Assembly: GCA_947496535.1 (NCBI GenBank)
Contig: CANMDE010000001.1
Coordinates: forward strand, 806,001 to 870,000
Reading direction: 5' to 3'
Length of the DNA: 64,000 nucleotides
Source of the DNA: an uncultured Paracoccaceae bacterium
GTDB lineage: Bacteria > Pseudomonadota > Alphaproteobacteria > Rhodobacterales > Rhodobacteraceae
Part shown: in pieces, positions 1-9,554 of the stretch
Layout of the letters: every line of letters begins with the position of its first letter
Numbering within the stretch: position 1 is the stretch's first letter
The notes under the pieces: model-generated
The model's database searches: none
What the model saw: only the letters and a program-made list of their open reading frames with translations
What the model was told of the DNA's origin: nothing
Position numbers and translations under genes: made by a program

Positions 1-419
1 ATTTCGCAAAGCATGAAATCAACTTCGTCCTCGCCAATGCTGATGAAGTCCTTGATTTCGTTGGTCACATGGGGAACCACCTGAATGGTCTTGCCCAGGT
101 AATCGCCACGCCGCTCTTTTTCCAGCACGTTGGAATAGATGCGGCCCGAACTGACCGAATCTGTCTTGCGGGCAGGGACGCCGGTGAAGCGTTCGTAATG
201 ACCAAGGTCGAGATCGGTTTCCGCGCCATCATCGGTGACAAACACTTCGCCATGCTCGAAAGGTGACATCGTACCCGGATCGACGTTCAAATACGGATCA
301 AGTTTGCGCAGGCGGACCGAGTATCCGCGCGCTTGCAACAGTGCCCCCAGCGCCGCCGAGGCGAGGCCTTTGCCCAGGGAGGACACCACGCCGCCGGTAA
401 TAAAAATGAAACGCGCCAT
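1..419 (-). CDS. pyrG: CTP synthase, N-terminal part (cut by window edge)
   Basis: This is the first ~139 residues of CTP synthase, which aminates UTP to CTP with glutamine as nitrogen donor in pyrimidine synthesis. The protein begins [18 protein letters not shown], the family's P-loop-like ATP-binding start, followed by the conserved stretches [20 protein letters not shown] and [16 protein letters not shown] that bind nucleotide and Mg2+. The ATG (complement of 417-419) opens directly on the conserved motif. The rest of the synthetase domain and the whole glutaminase domain lie beyond the left edge. secG lies upstream on the same strand, a common pairing in alphaproteobacteria; the 158-bp gap between them shows no tRNA or other gene. 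Confidence 0.96.
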   Translation of the reverse strand, partial: MARFIFITGGVVSSLGKGLASAALGALLQARGYSVRLRKLDPYLNVDPGTMSPFEHGEVFVTDDGAETDLDLGHYERFTGVPARKTDSVSSGRIYSNVLEKERRGDYLGKTIQVVPHVTNEIKDFISIGEDEVDFMLCE

Positions 420-577
420 TGGCTGGGGACTCCCGTGAAAATTCCAATTTGTGTGGGAAAGCGAACCGCAAAATTCGCATCATCACGGGATTTAAGCCTT
501 ATCGGATTCGGACCCATTTCGCAACAGGTGACGCCACATCATGTTACGAATTTTGTCGTAACAGCAACAGATTGTGG

Positions 578-934
578 TTAGTCACCCGATGGGACAAGTG
601 GTTCATTTCCACTTGATGGGGGCAGCAAGCTGTCACCCAGATCAGGCACTGTGCCGGTATCGTCACCCTCTTGGATTGGAACGCCCAGCTGATCCACGAC
701 CGATGATCCGGCCGAATTTTCGGCTGCGATAAGGGTTAGTGCGATTGATGTGCAGATAAATGCTGCCGCCAGCATCCATGTGAACTTGGCCACCGCAGAA
801 ACAGGTGGACGTCCACCCGATGTACCGCCACCACCGCCAATACCCAAACCGCCACCTTCGGACCGTTGTAACAGAACGGTTCCAATCAGGCTGAGCGCCA
901 GAATTAGGTGTATGATAAGTACGACGTTTTCCAT
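578..934 (-). CDS. secG: Preprotein translocase subunit SecG
   Basis: SecG is the small two-helix subunit of the SecYEG channel that assists preprotein export across the inner membrane. The 118-residue protein starts MENVVLIIHLILALSLIGTV (helix 1), has the typical LLQRSEGGGLG loop followed by a glycine-rich cytoplasmic stretch, then a second helix (about residues 50-70, FTWMLAAAFICTSIALTLIA). The acidic, Pro/Ser-rich C-terminal tail of about 45 residues is longer than in E. coli but usual for alphaproteobacteria. It lies upstream of pyrG on the same strand. Confidence 0.93.
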   Translation of the reverse strand: MENVVLIIHLILALSLIGTVLLQRSEGGGLGIGGGGGTSGGRPPVSAVAKFTWMLAAAFICTSIALTLIAAENSAGSSVVDQLGVPIQEGDDTGTVPDLGDSLLPPSSGNEPLVPSGD

Positions 935-1160
935 GAAGGAAGGACCTGCGTTTACTGCGTTCGGGGGTATCTAAGACGTTGGGCGCAGCCCCGCAAGGGT
1001 GTATTGAAAAGACAACAGGGTGAATTCCATGTCAGCGCAGGCGGGAATAGGATTAGGTGATGTAGATACATGCGTTGATAGCCCGCCGTCGTCGGTGTGA
1101 CGTGGCAACATTGTTGTGTAGCGCGGGCGCTTTGAGCTTCTAGCTGTTGGTAATGACGTC

Positions 1161-1556
1161 CTAGGCGTCCACGTCATCCACATCGGCCTGGCCGCTCAGT
1201 TTGCGGCGCGCTATGGACCACGAGAGCCCGACCGCCAGTACGAGCGATAGTGCGACAATGGTAATCCAGGTGTTGATGGTTGGGTTGCTCAGGCTGATAA
1301 GCCCTTGATCAAACAGAACCCAAAGCAGTGTCGCGACAACGGCAAGGATCAGCACCATCCCGAACAAGCCGATGGATCGCAAGGACGCGCGGACATAGAT
1401 AATATAGCCAATCATCAGAACGAGCCCGAACAGCACAGTCATGGACAGGTTGGTTTGATAGTTGGTCATGCTCCAGCGAACAAAATTCAACTGTGTCGGG
1501 TTGTAGGTTGCTGCCAATAGAACAAACGCGAAAACCCAGCGAATAAGAAAACCCAT
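1161..1556 (-). CDS. DUF6524-type small membrane protein
   Basis: A 131-residue protein with four predicted membrane helices (about residues 5-20, 38-56, 64-82 and 95-112) and a short charged C-terminal tail ending DVDDVDA. The N-terminal FAFVLLAATYNPT and the overall layout match the DUF6524 family as I recall it from Rhodobacteraceae; its function is unknown. It stands alone, divergent from purA. The 226 bp between it and secG hold no gene that I can see. Family name from memory; the membrane topology is read directly from the sequence. Confidence 0.75.
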   Translation of the reverse strand: MGFLIRWVFAFVLLAATYNPTQLNFVRWSMTNYQTNLSMTVLFGLVLMIGYIIYVRASLRSIGLFGMVLILAVVATLLWVLFDQGLISLSNPTINTWITIVALSLVLAVGLSWSIARRKLSGQADVDDVDA

Positions 1557-1695
1557 GCTTTTCCCCGAAAACTAAATTCGGTCCAACATGACCCGACGTG
1601 TTAGCGGCTGTCCAGAGGGCACCGGGCAAATTTGCGGTTTCGTTGCCGGGGGTGCGGGGATATAGGGGGCAACGGGATTCAGAGGATGTATATCA

Positions 1696-2988
1696 ATGGC
1701 AAATGTCGTGGTCGTTGGCGCCCAATGGGGTGACGAAGGCAAGGGTAAGATTGTGGACTGGCTGTCGGAACGCGCCGATGTGATTGCGCGGTTTCAGGGC
1801 GGTCACAATGCCGGCCATACACTGGTTATCGACAAGCAGGTCTACAAACTGCATGCGCTGCCCTCGGGCGTGGTGCGTGGCGGGAAGCTGTCGATCATCG
1901 GTAACGGCGTAGTGCTCGACCCGTGGCATTTGGTGAACGAGATCGAAACGCTGCGCGGGCAGGGGGTGGAGATCAATCCGAACACCCTGATGATCGCTGA
2001 AAATACACCGCTCATCCTGCCATTCCATGGCGAATTGGACCGGGCGCGCGAAAGCCAGAACTCGGTTGCGAAAATCGGAACGACCGGGCGCGGAATCGGA
2101 CCGGCCTATGAGGACAAGGTGGGCCGCCGCGTGATCCGCGTGGCCGACCTTGCCGATGATGCCACGCTTGAACTGCGGCTTGACCGCGCCCTGATCCATC
2201 ACGACGCGCTGCGTCGAGGGTTGGGGCTTGATCCGATTGATCGGGACGCTGTGCTGGGCCAATTGCGCGCCATCGCCCCGAAAATTCTGGAATATGCGGC
2301 ACCCGTCTGGAAGGTGCTGAACGAAAAGCGCAAGGCGGGCAAACGGATACTCTTTGAAGGGGCGCAAGGGGCGCTGCTCGATATCGATTTCGGGACGTAC
2401 CCGTTCGTGACCTCATCCAACGTGATCGCTGGACAGGCCGCAACCGGCGTGGGGGTAGGTCCCGGCGCCATCGATTTCGTGCTTGGTATCGTAAAGGCAT
2501 ACACAACCCGCGTGGGCGAAGGACCATTCCCGACCGAACTTGACGATGCGGACGGCCAACGTCTTGGCGAACGCGGTCATGAATTCGGGACGACCACAGG
2601 GCGTAAACGCCGCTGCGGTTGGTTTGATGCATGTTTGGTCCGTCAAACCTGCGCGACGTCGGGTGTGTCTGGCATATCGCTGACCAAACTGGATGTTCTG
2701 GACGGGTTTGAGACGCTGAAAATCTGCGTCGGCTATGAGCTTGACGGCGAAAAGCTGGACTATCTGCCCACTGCCGCGGATCAGCAGGCCCGCTGTACGC
2801 CGATCTACGAAGACATCGAAGGCTGGTCAGAATCGACCGAAGGCGCGCGATCCTGGGCCGATTTGCCGGCGCAGGCGATCAAGTATGTGCGCCGGATCGA
2901 AGAGTTGATCGATTGCCCCGTCGCCCTAGTCTCTACCTCACCTGAGCGGGAAGACACGATCCTGGTCACGGACCCATTCGCAGACTGA
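1696..2988 (+). CDS. purA: Adenylosuccinate synthetase
   Basis: Joins IMP and aspartate using GTP to make adenylosuccinate, the first committed step to AMP. At 430 residues it is full length. The N-terminal [19 protein letters not shown] carries the GDEGKGK phosphate-binding loop, and GGHNAGHT follows with the catalytic His. [23 protein letters not shown] and [12 protein letters not shown] (base-recognition TKLD) are further family signatures. The ATG at 1696 starts exactly on the conserved N-terminus. A DUF2842 gene follows after 6 bp and the pair ends at a strong hairpin. Confidence 0.98.
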   Translation: MANVVVVGAQWGDEGKGKIVDWLSERADVIARFQGGHNAGHTLVIDKQVYKLHALPSGVVRGGKLSIIGNGVVLDPWHLVNEIETLRGQGVEINPNTLMIAENTPLILPFHGELDRARESQNSVAKIGTTGRGIGPAYEDKVGRRVIRVADLADDATLELRLDRALIHHDALRRGLGLDPIDRDAVLGQLRAIAPKILEYAAPVWKVLNEKRKAGKRILFEGAQGALLDIDFGTYPFVTSSNVIAGQAATGVGVGPGAIDFVLGIVKAYTTRVGEGPFPTELDDADGQRLGERGHEFGTTTGRKRRCGWFDACLVRQTCATSGVSGISLTKLDVLDGFETLKICVGYELDGEKLDYLPTAADQQARCTPIYEDIEGWSESTEGARSWADLPAQAIKYVRRIEELIDCPVALVSTSPEREDTILVTDPFAD

Positions 2989-2994
2989 GTATTC

Positions 2995-3210
2995 ATGACC
3001 TACAAAGCGCGTAAAAGACTGGCCCTGTTTATCCTGGTCGTAGGCTTGCCAATCTATATTGCGGTGGCCGTCACGATCATGAGCCAGGCGTCGCGTTTCC
3101 CGATGGTGATCGAGTTTTTGATCTATGTAGGGCTTGGGATCGGCTGGATTTTTCCGTTGAAACGGGTGTTTATCGGGATAGGTCAGCCCGACCCGGACGA
3201 AGACCAATGA
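2995..3210 (+). CDS. DUF2842 small membrane protein
   Basis: A 71-residue protein with two membrane helices (about residues 10-28 and 35-55) and an acidic C-terminus (PDPDEDQ). The MTYKARKRLALFILV start and GIGWIFPLKRVF motif fit the DUF2842 family, which is uncharacterised. It begins 6 bp after purA and is surely co-transcribed with it; a rho-independent terminator follows immediately. The purA link is frequent in this group, but no functional tie is known to me. Confidence 0.8.
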   Translation: MTYKARKRLALFILVVGLPIYIAVAVTIMSQASRFPMVIEFLIYVGLGIGWIFPLKRVFIGIGQPDPDEDQ

Positions 3211-3212
3211 AA

Positions 3213-3244
3213 AAGGCGGGGTCGTGCCCCGCCTTATTTTTATT
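3213..3244. terminator. Bidirectional intrinsic terminator after purA-DUF2842
   Basis: A 9-bp perfect stem (AAGGCGGGG / CCCCGCCTT) with a TCGTG loop at 3213-3235 is followed by a T-rich run on the plus strand, and by five T's on the minus strand. It can serve both purA-DUF2842 and the convergent acidic-protein gene. Confidence 0.88.
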
Positions 3245-3258
3245 ATCTGCTGATAGAT

Positions 3259-5088
3259 TTACGAGGCCCGATCTTGTGGCCGGAACCGTGAATTCTCTGC
3301 GACACGGAAACGACCATTGTCCAGCTTGTTGAGATGATTGGTACGCAACAACCGCCCAAAGGCCCGCAGGCCGTCTTCGCGGCTGAATTCTGTCGGCGCT
3401 GCCTCTTGGGCCTTTTTCATCACCTGCGGCCGAGAGAAGTCATCTTCACCTTCGATATGCGTGATGTATGCAGCGGCTGCTTCCAGCAGATCACCCAGTT
3501 CGGATGCGCCCATATCGGCGGCGAACTCTGTAAAGCCGCGTTTTTTGGTCGTGGTCGACTTTTTCATCGCAGCGATCTGGTTCAGCCGTCGGGATGCTTC
3601 GTCGACGGGTTTTCCATCCACTCGCTGTGAGGCCACCAACTTAAGAGGTGCAGCTTCGGTGCTTTCTTCTTCAGCAGTGGTTTCCGCTTCTGTTTCCAGT
3701 TCCAGTTCGGCATCGTGGTCGGCAATGTCCGAATGGACTGCGTCTTCAAGGTCTTCGCGGAACGCCTGGGTCGGATCGGATGTGTTTTCATCACCTAATT
3801 GCTCTGCGGCCTGCTTTGCGGCGACGGCTGCGCGCATCTGGCTGAAGGCTTCGCGCTGACGCTTGCCTTCGGTATCATTCATCTTGATTTCAGCGTTCGA
3901 CAGGATACGGCTTGTTTCCTCATAGTCGTTTTCTGGAAGTTCATCGCGCTTGGACCGGTTCGCACGCCGCTCGGCGATCTCGCGCGAAACCTCTTCGACC
4001 TCGCGGTGCAATTCGTCATCGTCCATGATGGGTGAAGGTTCGTCGCCGTCATCTTCCAGATCTTCGGCTTCGGCCGTTTCGGCAACATCTTCAGCAGGCT
4101 CTTCTGATGCGTCACCTGTAAACTGAAAATCATCCACGACATCGTCTGAGGCTGAATCTTCGTCGGCCGCCGTGACATCTTCTTCGTTGCTGACTTCTTC
4201 GTCCTCATTTGCGGCGACCTGACCGAGAATGTCGGCCCGGAGTTTGTTGGCAAAGCTGTTGTCGCCCTTTAGCGGCTTGTCAGAGGCCGGCGTCTCAGGG
4301 TGGCCACGACCCACAACCGCACGGATGCGCTGCAACTTCGAGGCCACATCGTCGCCGTCGTCGTCGTCTTCATTCTCGTCTTCCGCCTCGGCGTCGTCGT
4401 GTGTTTCTGCTATCTCTTCGTCATCTTCAGCAACGTCCTGACCATCGGTTTCAGAGGCAACATCCTCTTCAACTTCTTCTTCCTCGGTCGTATCGTCCTC
4501 AGCGACGGTCTCGTCATCGCCCGCAAAATCTTCGGCGTCGACATCTTCCTCGACGTCGCTTTCGGCCATCACAGCTTCTTCGTCGTCTTCTGCGGTGTCT
4601 TCAAATTCGGTGTCCGTCTCGTCAGCCTCTTCCTCGGTAGCGGCTTCGTCTGCATCGGCGTCGAGACTTACCTCAACCGGCTCATCCTCGTCGTCTGTAT
4701 CTTCCACAGGCTCAGGACGCTGAATGCGCAGGGGGGATCGTTCTGTGCCCACGTCTGGGTTGGTCAAACCTGCCAGACGGTCGAATGGATCACCCATCGC
4801 ATAATCATCCGCGGCGTCTTCCTCGGCCACGTTGTCAGTCACACGCAGGCTGACGTGCTGGCCTTCACCTGCGATCTCGACCTGTTGGCCCGTCTGCTCT
4901 TGGGTGAGTTCGGCAAGCGTTTCCAGATCAGGCGCTTGCGGTTCCATGTCCATGAACCGGCTGTGGCCTGCCAGTTCATGAAAAAACGTCACAACGGTTT
5001 TCATGGTCTCGACAGAATCGTCAAACCCTTCAAGATGGCATGAGAAATTCCCGTAAGATACGGCGAGAACTTTTTTGGAATCGTCCAT
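3259..5088 (-). CDS. Long acidic conserved Rhodobacterales protein, function unknown
   Basis: A 609-residue protein in three parts. Residues 1-85 form a compact domain beginning MDDSKKVLAVSYGNFSCHLEGF. Residues ~90-480 are low complexity and extremely rich in Asp and Glu (runs such as EDENEDDDDGDD). The C-terminal ~110 residues are basic and ordered (KKRGFTEFAADMGASELGDLLEAAAAYI and a terminal RTNHLNKLDNGRFRV). I recall proteins with this N-terminus in many Rhodobacteraceae, sometimes mislabelled CheA; nothing here resembles a histidine kinase. No signal peptide or membrane segment is seen. It is divergent from thiN, and the intergenic region carries a 7-bp-arm dyad. The sequence of the acidic part suggests disorder and possibly binding of a basic partner; that is inference only. 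Confidence 0.8.
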   Translation of the reverse strand: MDDSKKVLAVSYGNFSCHLEGFDDSVETMKTVVTFFHELAGHSRFMDMEPQAPDLETLAELTQEQTGQQVEIAGEGQHVSLRVTDNVAEEDAADDYAMGDPFDRLAGLTNPDVGTERSPLRIQRPEPVEDTDDEDEPVEVSLDADADEAATEEEADETDTEFEDTAEDDEEAVMAESDVEEDVDAEDFAGDDETVAEDDTTEEEEVEEDVASETDGQDVAEDDEEIAETHDDAEAEDENEDDDDGDDVASKLQRIRAVVGRGHPETPASDKPLKGDNSFANKLRADILGQVAANEDEEVSNEEDVTAADEDSASDDVVDDFQFTGDASEEPAEDVAETAEAEDLEDDGDEPSPIMDDDELHREVEEVSREIAERRANRSKRDELPENDYEETSRILSNAEIKMNDTEGKRQREAFSQMRAAVAAKQAAEQLGDENTSDPTQAFREDLEDAVHSDIADHDAELELETEAETTAEEESTEAAPLKLVASQRVDGKPVDEASRRLNQIAAMKKSTTTKKRGFTEFAADMGASELGDLLEAAAAYITHIEGEDDFSRPQVMKKAQEAAPTEFSREDGLRAFGRLLRTNHLNKLDNGRFRVAENSRFRPQDRAS

Positions 5089-5153
5089 GGCTTTGATTTG
5101 CTTTCTGCTGTCGGCAGCGTTGTCGTGTCCGGCCTGAAGGGTAACTTGCTATG

Positions 5154-5170
5154 CGATTAGTTTCTAATCG
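5154..5170. promoter_or_regulatory. Dyad CGATTAG-TTT-CTAATCG in a divergent promoter region
   Basis: A perfect inverted repeat with 7-bp arms and a 3-bp centre sits between the divergent acidic-protein gene and thiN, 75 bp upstream of the chosen thiN start. It has no T-run, so an operator is more likely than a terminator. The cognate regulator is unknown. Confidence 0.4.
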
Positions 5171-5244
5171 ATAACAATACCACGTTCCATTCTGGATAAT
5201 TTTGTGACCGTTTTATGGAATGTTTTGGTTTAAAGGATGAAATA

Positions 5245-5913
5245 ATGGCTTCTGCCTATATTGTTTCGGGTTTTGATGCAATTTGCGTCGTCGGTGGAGG
5301 GCCACTTTCGACGCCTATTGTGCGGATGATCTCGGACTATGTCGATGCGTTCGTCGCAGCCGATGGTGGGGCCAATCATCTGTTAACGGAAGGTATCGCG
5401 CCAGAGGCGGTTATTGGTGATCTGGACAGCCTATCGGACGCCGCAAAGTCCTTATTTACTGATGTTATTCACCATATCGCTGATCAGGACACAACCGATT
5501 TTGAAAAGGTGCTGGCCGGTGTCGACGCCCACCGGATCATCGCCATCGGGTTCACTGGCGGGCGGTTGGACCACACTTTGGCTGCGCTTGGCACTATGGC
5601 ACGGTCTATTGAAAAGCCCGTGGTTTTGGTGACAGAGGATGATGTCAGCTTTTTTGCAAGCAATCGCAAGGTTACGTTGCAACCTCCTGTGGGAACAAGA
5701 ATATCTTTGACCCCTCTGGCTGATTCTTGGGCTGATACGACCGGCCTGCGTTGGCCCGTCTGCGACGCCGCGATGCATCCGACGGGGTTCAGCAGCCCCT
5801 CAAACGAAACGGCGGCGGATCAGGTCATGATCCACACGCGCGGGCCGGTCCTGATCACACTGCCGCTGGATTGCTTGCCGCTTGCCTTGCGAGCCATCTC
5901 TCGCGACCAATGA
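5245..5913 (+). CDS. thiN: Thiamine pyrophosphokinase
   Basis: Transfers pyrophosphate from ATP to thiamine to give the cofactor TPP. The 222-residue product has the family motifs: AADGGANHLL (substrate loop), PEAVIGDLDSLSD (metal-binding GDLDS), DQDTTDFEKVL (DxxTDxxK) and GFTGGRLDHTLA (GGRxDH). The ATG at 5245 is preferred over the in-frame ATG at 5215 because AAAGGA lies just upstream and the family N-terminus (YIVSGFDAICVVGGG) starts there. No TPP riboswitch was recognised upstream. The last 59 bp overlap the convergent DMT transporter gene. Confidence 0.92.
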   Translation: MASAYIVSGFDAICVVGGGPLSTPIVRMISDYVDAFVAADGGANHLLTEGIAPEAVIGDLDSLSDAAKSLFTDVIHHIADQDTTDFEKVLAGVDAHRIIAIGFTGGRLDHTLAALGTMARSIEKPVVLVTEDDVSFFASNRKVTLQPPVGTRISLTPLADSWADTTGLRWPVCDAAMHPTGFSSPSNETAADQVMIHTRGPVLITLPLDCLPLALRAISRDQ

Positions 5914-6757
5914 TATAGAGCCCGGCGGCTACGGTGATGCAGATTCCGACCGCTGCTAGCGTGTTCGGTAAATCGGCAAACAGCAGCCAGCCGATCAACG
6001 TGCCGAAGGGGATTTCGAGATACTGCATTGGGGCAAGCGTAGAGGCAGGCGCATACCGCAAGCTCCAGCTCATCAGAAGGTGGGCTGTGGTGCCGATCAA
6101 CCCGATGGCAAGCAGCAGGGCCGTGGTTTGCGTAGACAAGGCGGATAACGGCGCGATGTCTGCAAGAAAGAATGCGGGAATCAGTAAAACGACAGCCTGC
6201 ATGCCACTGATCGCCTGCAGGCGGATCGCATCGATCTGTTGGGCAATCTGTCGGGTGATCATCATGAAGAGTGCAAAAATCACGGCAACGCCAAGCGGCA
6301 TAAGCGCCGGCCAGCCCACTTCGACAAAGTTTGGCTGGATAACCAGAAGCGTTCCAATGAACCCGACGGCACAAGCGGCCATCCGGTGTGGGCCAACCTC
6401 TTCGCCCATCACAAAATAGCCCAACAGCAACATGATGAAAGGCATCACAAAGGCAATGGCCAGCGTGTCGGCCAGCGGCAAGTAGCGCAGGGCGCTGAAC
6501 ATCAGCCCGATCCCTGCGATATGTAGCAAGGTGCGTAGCATCGTCAGCCAGAACAGATGCTGGGGAATGGTCAGCGCGCGGCCCATGATCAGAACAAGCG
6601 GCACCAGTATCACCATCTGCACGGCGAACCGGCTGAATACCAAAAGGACCAGCGATACATCCTGTCCCACCAGCTTTGCCAGCCCATCGCCCAGCGGCGC
6701 GAGAACGCAAAAGCCCAGCATCAGAATGATACCGAAAAAGGGGCGGTCAGTGTGCAT
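5855..6757 (-). CDS. DMT-superfamily (EamA) membrane transporter
   Basis: A 300-residue protein with about ten hydrophobic segments arranged as two EamA halves, typical of drug/metabolite exporters. Recognisable pieces include FFGIILMLGFCVLAPLGDGL at the N-terminus and the second-half LMSWSLRYAPASTLAPMQYLEIPFG split around the conserved APxQYxE region. The substrate cannot be told from sequence. Its 3' end overlaps thiN by 59 bp on the opposite strand, and the DUF6886 gene lies 48 bp upstream on the same strand. A second, different EamA protein is encoded at 43627-44583. Confidence 0.88.
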   Translation of the reverse strand: MHTDRPFFGIILMLGFCVLAPLGDGLAKLVGQDVSLVLLVFSRFAVQMVILVPLVLIMGRALTIPQHLFWLTMLRTLLHIAGIGLMFSALRYLPLADTLAIAFVMPFIMLLLGYFVMGEEVGPHRMAACAVGFIGTLLVIQPNFVEVGWPALMPLGVAVIFALFMMITRQIAQQIDAIRLQAISGMQAVVLLIPAFFLADIAPLSALSTQTTALLLAIGLIGTTAHLLMSWSLRYAPASTLAPMQYLEIPFGTLIGWLLFADLPNTLAAVGICITVAAGLYIIGRERWLARQAASNPAAV

Positions 6758-6805
6758 TCTGGCAGGCTAGGCCGGGGCAGGGCGCGTGGCAATGGGATCG
6801 GTTGG

Positions 6806-7327
6806 CTAACCGTTCTGTGCATTGCGCAACCTGATGCCGCTGGTGTGCAGGCTGCTATTCCATACGGGTTTGATTAGGGCGAGTGATGGAACAGGGCGCA
6901 GCGTCACTTGGTTTTGCGCCAGCAATGCCGGCAGGTTGGTTAGCCTTTCGATCGAGGATGGCGTGACAGCTGCCCGGTTCACATGCATGCCGACATCATC
7001 CAATGAGACGAAACCATCCGGTGGCAGCGTGTAGCGATGGATCGTGGCAGCGCGGAGACGGTCAAGCCAGCATTCTTCGATAAAGGCCACTCGTTTTTCG
7101 GACCCCAGCCAAGCGGCGGTGTCTTCTGGCAAAGATGCCTCAGTGGCCCAAATCAAAATGCGCGGACAGTCGCGTGGGAAGAGGTAGAGAAACGAAAACG
7201 CGGCCTCTATGGCCCAGACAAGCGGGCCGTTCAGCCAGTCATGCCCCGCTGGACGGGGGCGTGCGATCTGAACCGAACGCGGCACAAAGCGGTCAATTCG
7301 GCCATCTTCACTGAAATGATAGAGCAT
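6806..7327 (-). CDS. DUF6886-type conserved protein
   Basis: A 173-residue soluble protein beginning MLYHFSEDGRIDRFVPR, with VWAIEAAFSFLYLFPRDCPR and a later HRYTLPPDGFVSLDDVGMHV. These features match my memory of the DUF6886 family, whose role is not known. It lies 8 bp upstream of the stop of... the same-strand sdaA gene on its 5' side (sdaA ends at 7336), so it is probably the last or next-to-last gene of the gst-sdaA unit. No signal peptide or membrane segment. Confidence 0.65.
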   Translation of the reverse strand: MLYHFSEDGRIDRFVPRSVQIARPRPAGHDWLNGPLVWAIEAAFSFLYLFPRDCPRILIWATEASLPEDTAAWLGSEKRVAFIEECWLDRLRAATIHRYTLPPDGFVSLDDVGMHVNRAAVTPSSIERLTNLPALLAQNQVTLRPVPSLALIKPVWNSSLHTSGIRLRNAQNG

Positions 7328-7335
7328 GCCTTGCC

Positions 7336-8709
7336 TTAGCAGTTAGGCACATTCACCGCGAGACCGCCCAACGCTGTCTCTTTATATTTCTCGCTCATGT
7401 CCACGCCAGTCTGGCGCATCGTTTCAACTGCCACATCCAGCGATACCAGATGTTGCCCATCCCCGCGCAAAGCCAGAGAGGCCGCAGACACCGCCTTGAT
7501 CGCGCCCAATCCGTTTCGTTCGATACATGGCACCTGCACCAGCCCTTTGACCGGATCGCAGGTCATGCCCAGATGATGTTCCAGCGCGATTTCGGCTGCG
7601 TTTTCAATCTGTTCGGGCGTTCCGCCCAGAACAGCTGCGAGGCCGGCAGCGGCCATGGCGGCGGCGCTGCCCACCTCTGCCTGGCAGCCGCATTCGGCGC
7701 CAGAGATCGAAGCATTGAACTTGATCAGCCCACCAATTGCGGCTGCTGTCAGCAAAAACTCAGGGACCCGCGATGAGGTAGCCCCCGGCACATGATCCAG
7801 CCAATAGCGGATCGTGGCGGGCACTACGCCTGCCGCACCATTTGTGGGGGCGGTGACGACTTGCCCACCTGCGGCGTTTTCCTCGTTCACGGCCATGGCA
7901 TAGGTGGACATGAAATCGTTGATCGTGTGCGGTGCGGTCAGGTTCATTCCGCGTTCAGCCTGTAGCGCGTCGTAAATCCCTTTGGCGCGGCGACGGACCT
8001 TTAGACCGCCAGGCAGGGTGCCGTCCGTTGTCAGTCCGCGATCGATGCATGTATTCATCACGTCCCAGATACGGGCCAGACCGCAATCCAGATCGGCGTG
8101 AGGCACTCGCGACAGCTCATTGGCGCGTTTCATCTCGGCAATGGATTTGCCTGATGACGCTGCCATCTCAAGCATCTGGGCGGCAGTATGAAACGGGTGG
8201 GGGACAGGCGGCCCTGTGTCGCTGTCTTTGCCCGCGGCCAGTTCCGCCTCGGTCAGGACAAACCCGCCGCCGATGGAATAATACGTAATTTCTGTAATGA
8301 CATCGCCCTGCGCGTCGACGCCCCGCAGGATCAACCCGTTGGCGTGGCCCGGCAGGGCGGGGCCGTAGTCAAACACCAGATCGTCCTTGGGGTGAAACTG
8401 AAGCGGGCCAAGCCCCTCTGGCGTTACCTGCCGCTCAGCCTGAATGCGGGTCAGTTCCGCCTCGGCCTTGGCGGCGTCATAGTCATCTGCCCGAAACCCG
8501 GCGAGGCCAAGGATGACCGCCCGATCAGTGGCGTGGCCCACGCCGGTAAAGGCCAGACTGCCATGCAGCGAGGCTCGCAGACCGGCCACCTCAAAAGGCT
8601 GGGCGCGCAAATGATCGAGAAACCGGGCGGCGGCGACCATCGGAGCTATCGTGTGGGACGATGACGGGCCGACACCGACCTTGAACATATCGAAGACAGA
8701 TAAAAACAT
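7336..8709 (-). CDS. sdaA: L-serine dehydratase (iron-sulfur, single chain)
   Basis: Deaminates L-serine to pyruvate and ammonia. The 457-residue protein combines beta and alpha domains in one chain. It begins [20 protein letters not shown] (conserved SSSHT substrate loop) and carries the cysteines expected to ligand the [4Fe-4S] cluster in [19 protein letters not shown] and QVPCIERN. I chose the internal ATG at 8709 rather than the upstream ATG at 8739: it opens on the conserved N-terminus, a GGAAGG sits 12 bases upstream, and it overlaps the gst stop as TGATG. That coupling predicts co-translation with the glutathione transferase. Confidence 0.95.
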   Translation of the reverse strand: MFLSVFDMFKVGVGPSSSHTIAPMVAAARFLDHLRAQPFEVAGLRASLHGSLAFTGVGHATDRAVILGLAGFRADDYDAAKAEAELTRIQAERQVTPEGLGPLQFHPKDDLVFDYGPALPGHANGLILRGVDAQGDVITEITYYSIGGGFVLTEAELAAGKDSDTGPPVPHPFHTAAQMLEMAASSGKSIAEMKRANELSRVPHADLDCGLARIWDVMNTCIDRGLTTDGTLPGGLKVRRRAKGIYDALQAERGMNLTAPHTINDFMSTYAMAVNEENAAGGQVVTAPTNGAAGVVPATIRYWLDHVPGATSSRVPEFLLTAAAIGGLIKFNASISGAECGCQAEVGSAAAMAAAGLAAVLGGTPEQIENAAEIALEHHLGMTCDPVKGLVQVPCIERNGLGAIKAVSAASLALRGDGQHLVSLDVAVETMRQTGVDMSEKYKETALGGLAVNVPNC

Positions 8710-9395
8710 CAGAGCGCACTGCCTTCCGGTGGATTGCATGGGTGAGGTGCGGAAAACGGCGTTGGCCCCAACCCTTCGGCCGCAGCGGCGCGTTGGGCAG
8801 CGGACCGGGCCTCGAATGTCTGGGTGAATTGCAGCAACCGCGGCCAGCGGTGCAGATCAAACCATGACACGTCGCCACCATAAAGTGCACACCAGCGCAG
8901 CAGCGGACCTAGATAACAGGCATGAACGCTGGGTTCCGCCGCATCAAGCCAATCGGTATGTTTTGCGTTGTTCAGCACATCAAGCTTTTCCAACAATCGC
9001 CGACGGGTCGGTGCGCGGACGGTTTCGACATCACCATCGGTAAATTGTGCCGGGTAAAACAGCATTCGCTGCGTAGTATGCAGCGTGTTTGACAACCAAA
9101 ACAGCCATTGCAGCGCATGAGCGCGGGCCGGGTCGGTCGCAGGCGGTATCAACGCCCTATGTTCATCCGCCAACCATAACAGAATGGCCGCTGTTTCGAA
9201 CATTGGACCATGCGGCGTTTCCAGCACGGGAATCAACCCATTTGGGTTAAGTGCCAGATAAGCCGGTGATTTCTGCGCATTGGTCGCTCGGTCCACCAAC
9301 ACCGTATCGTAAGGCACGCCAAGCTCTTCAAGCGCCAGACGCACACAAAGTGATGCATTATCAGGGGCATAGTGGAGGCGAAGGACTTGGGTCAT
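8709..9395 (-). CDS. Glutathione S-transferase family protein
   Basis: A 228-residue cytosolic GST-fold protein. The thioredoxin-like N-terminal domain is clear: LRLHYAPDNASLCVRLALEE followed by NPNGLIPVLETPHGPMFETA, containing the cis-Pro (IPVLE) and the ES/ET glutathione-binding turn. The helical C-terminal domain follows. Substrate unknown; this looks like a bacterial beta/theta-type GST. Its stop codon overlaps the sdaA start by one base (TGATG), so the two form an operon, perhaps protecting or accompanying the oxygen-sensitive serine dehydratase (inference). Confidence 0.88.
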   Translation of the reverse strand: MTQVLRLHYAPDNASLCVRLALEELGVPYDTVLVDRATNAQKSPAYLALNPNGLIPVLETPHGPMFETAAILLWLADEHRALIPPATDPARAHALQWLFWLSNTLHTTQRMLFYPAQFTDGDVETVRAPTRRRLLEKLDVLNNAKHTDWLDAAEPSVHACYLGPLLRWCALYGGDVSWFDLHRWPRLLQFTQTFEARSAAQRAAAAEGLGPTPFSAPHPCNPPEGSAL

Positions 9396-9554
9396 ACAGT
9401 AGACTTTACGGGACCTATCAAAGCGCAGTCGGTCAAAAACGACCCCCTTGGGTGGCGTTTACGCCTTTGTGGACAGAACGTGATATTTGAGGTCTCGCCC
9501 CCGCCGCGCATCTTGCCTATAAAGCGCCGCAAGAGATTGAGGAGCCGCCTGACG

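Noticed and set aside
5171..5244. TPP riboswitch before thiN
   Set aside because: No THI-box sequence or paired helices recognised in the short leader.
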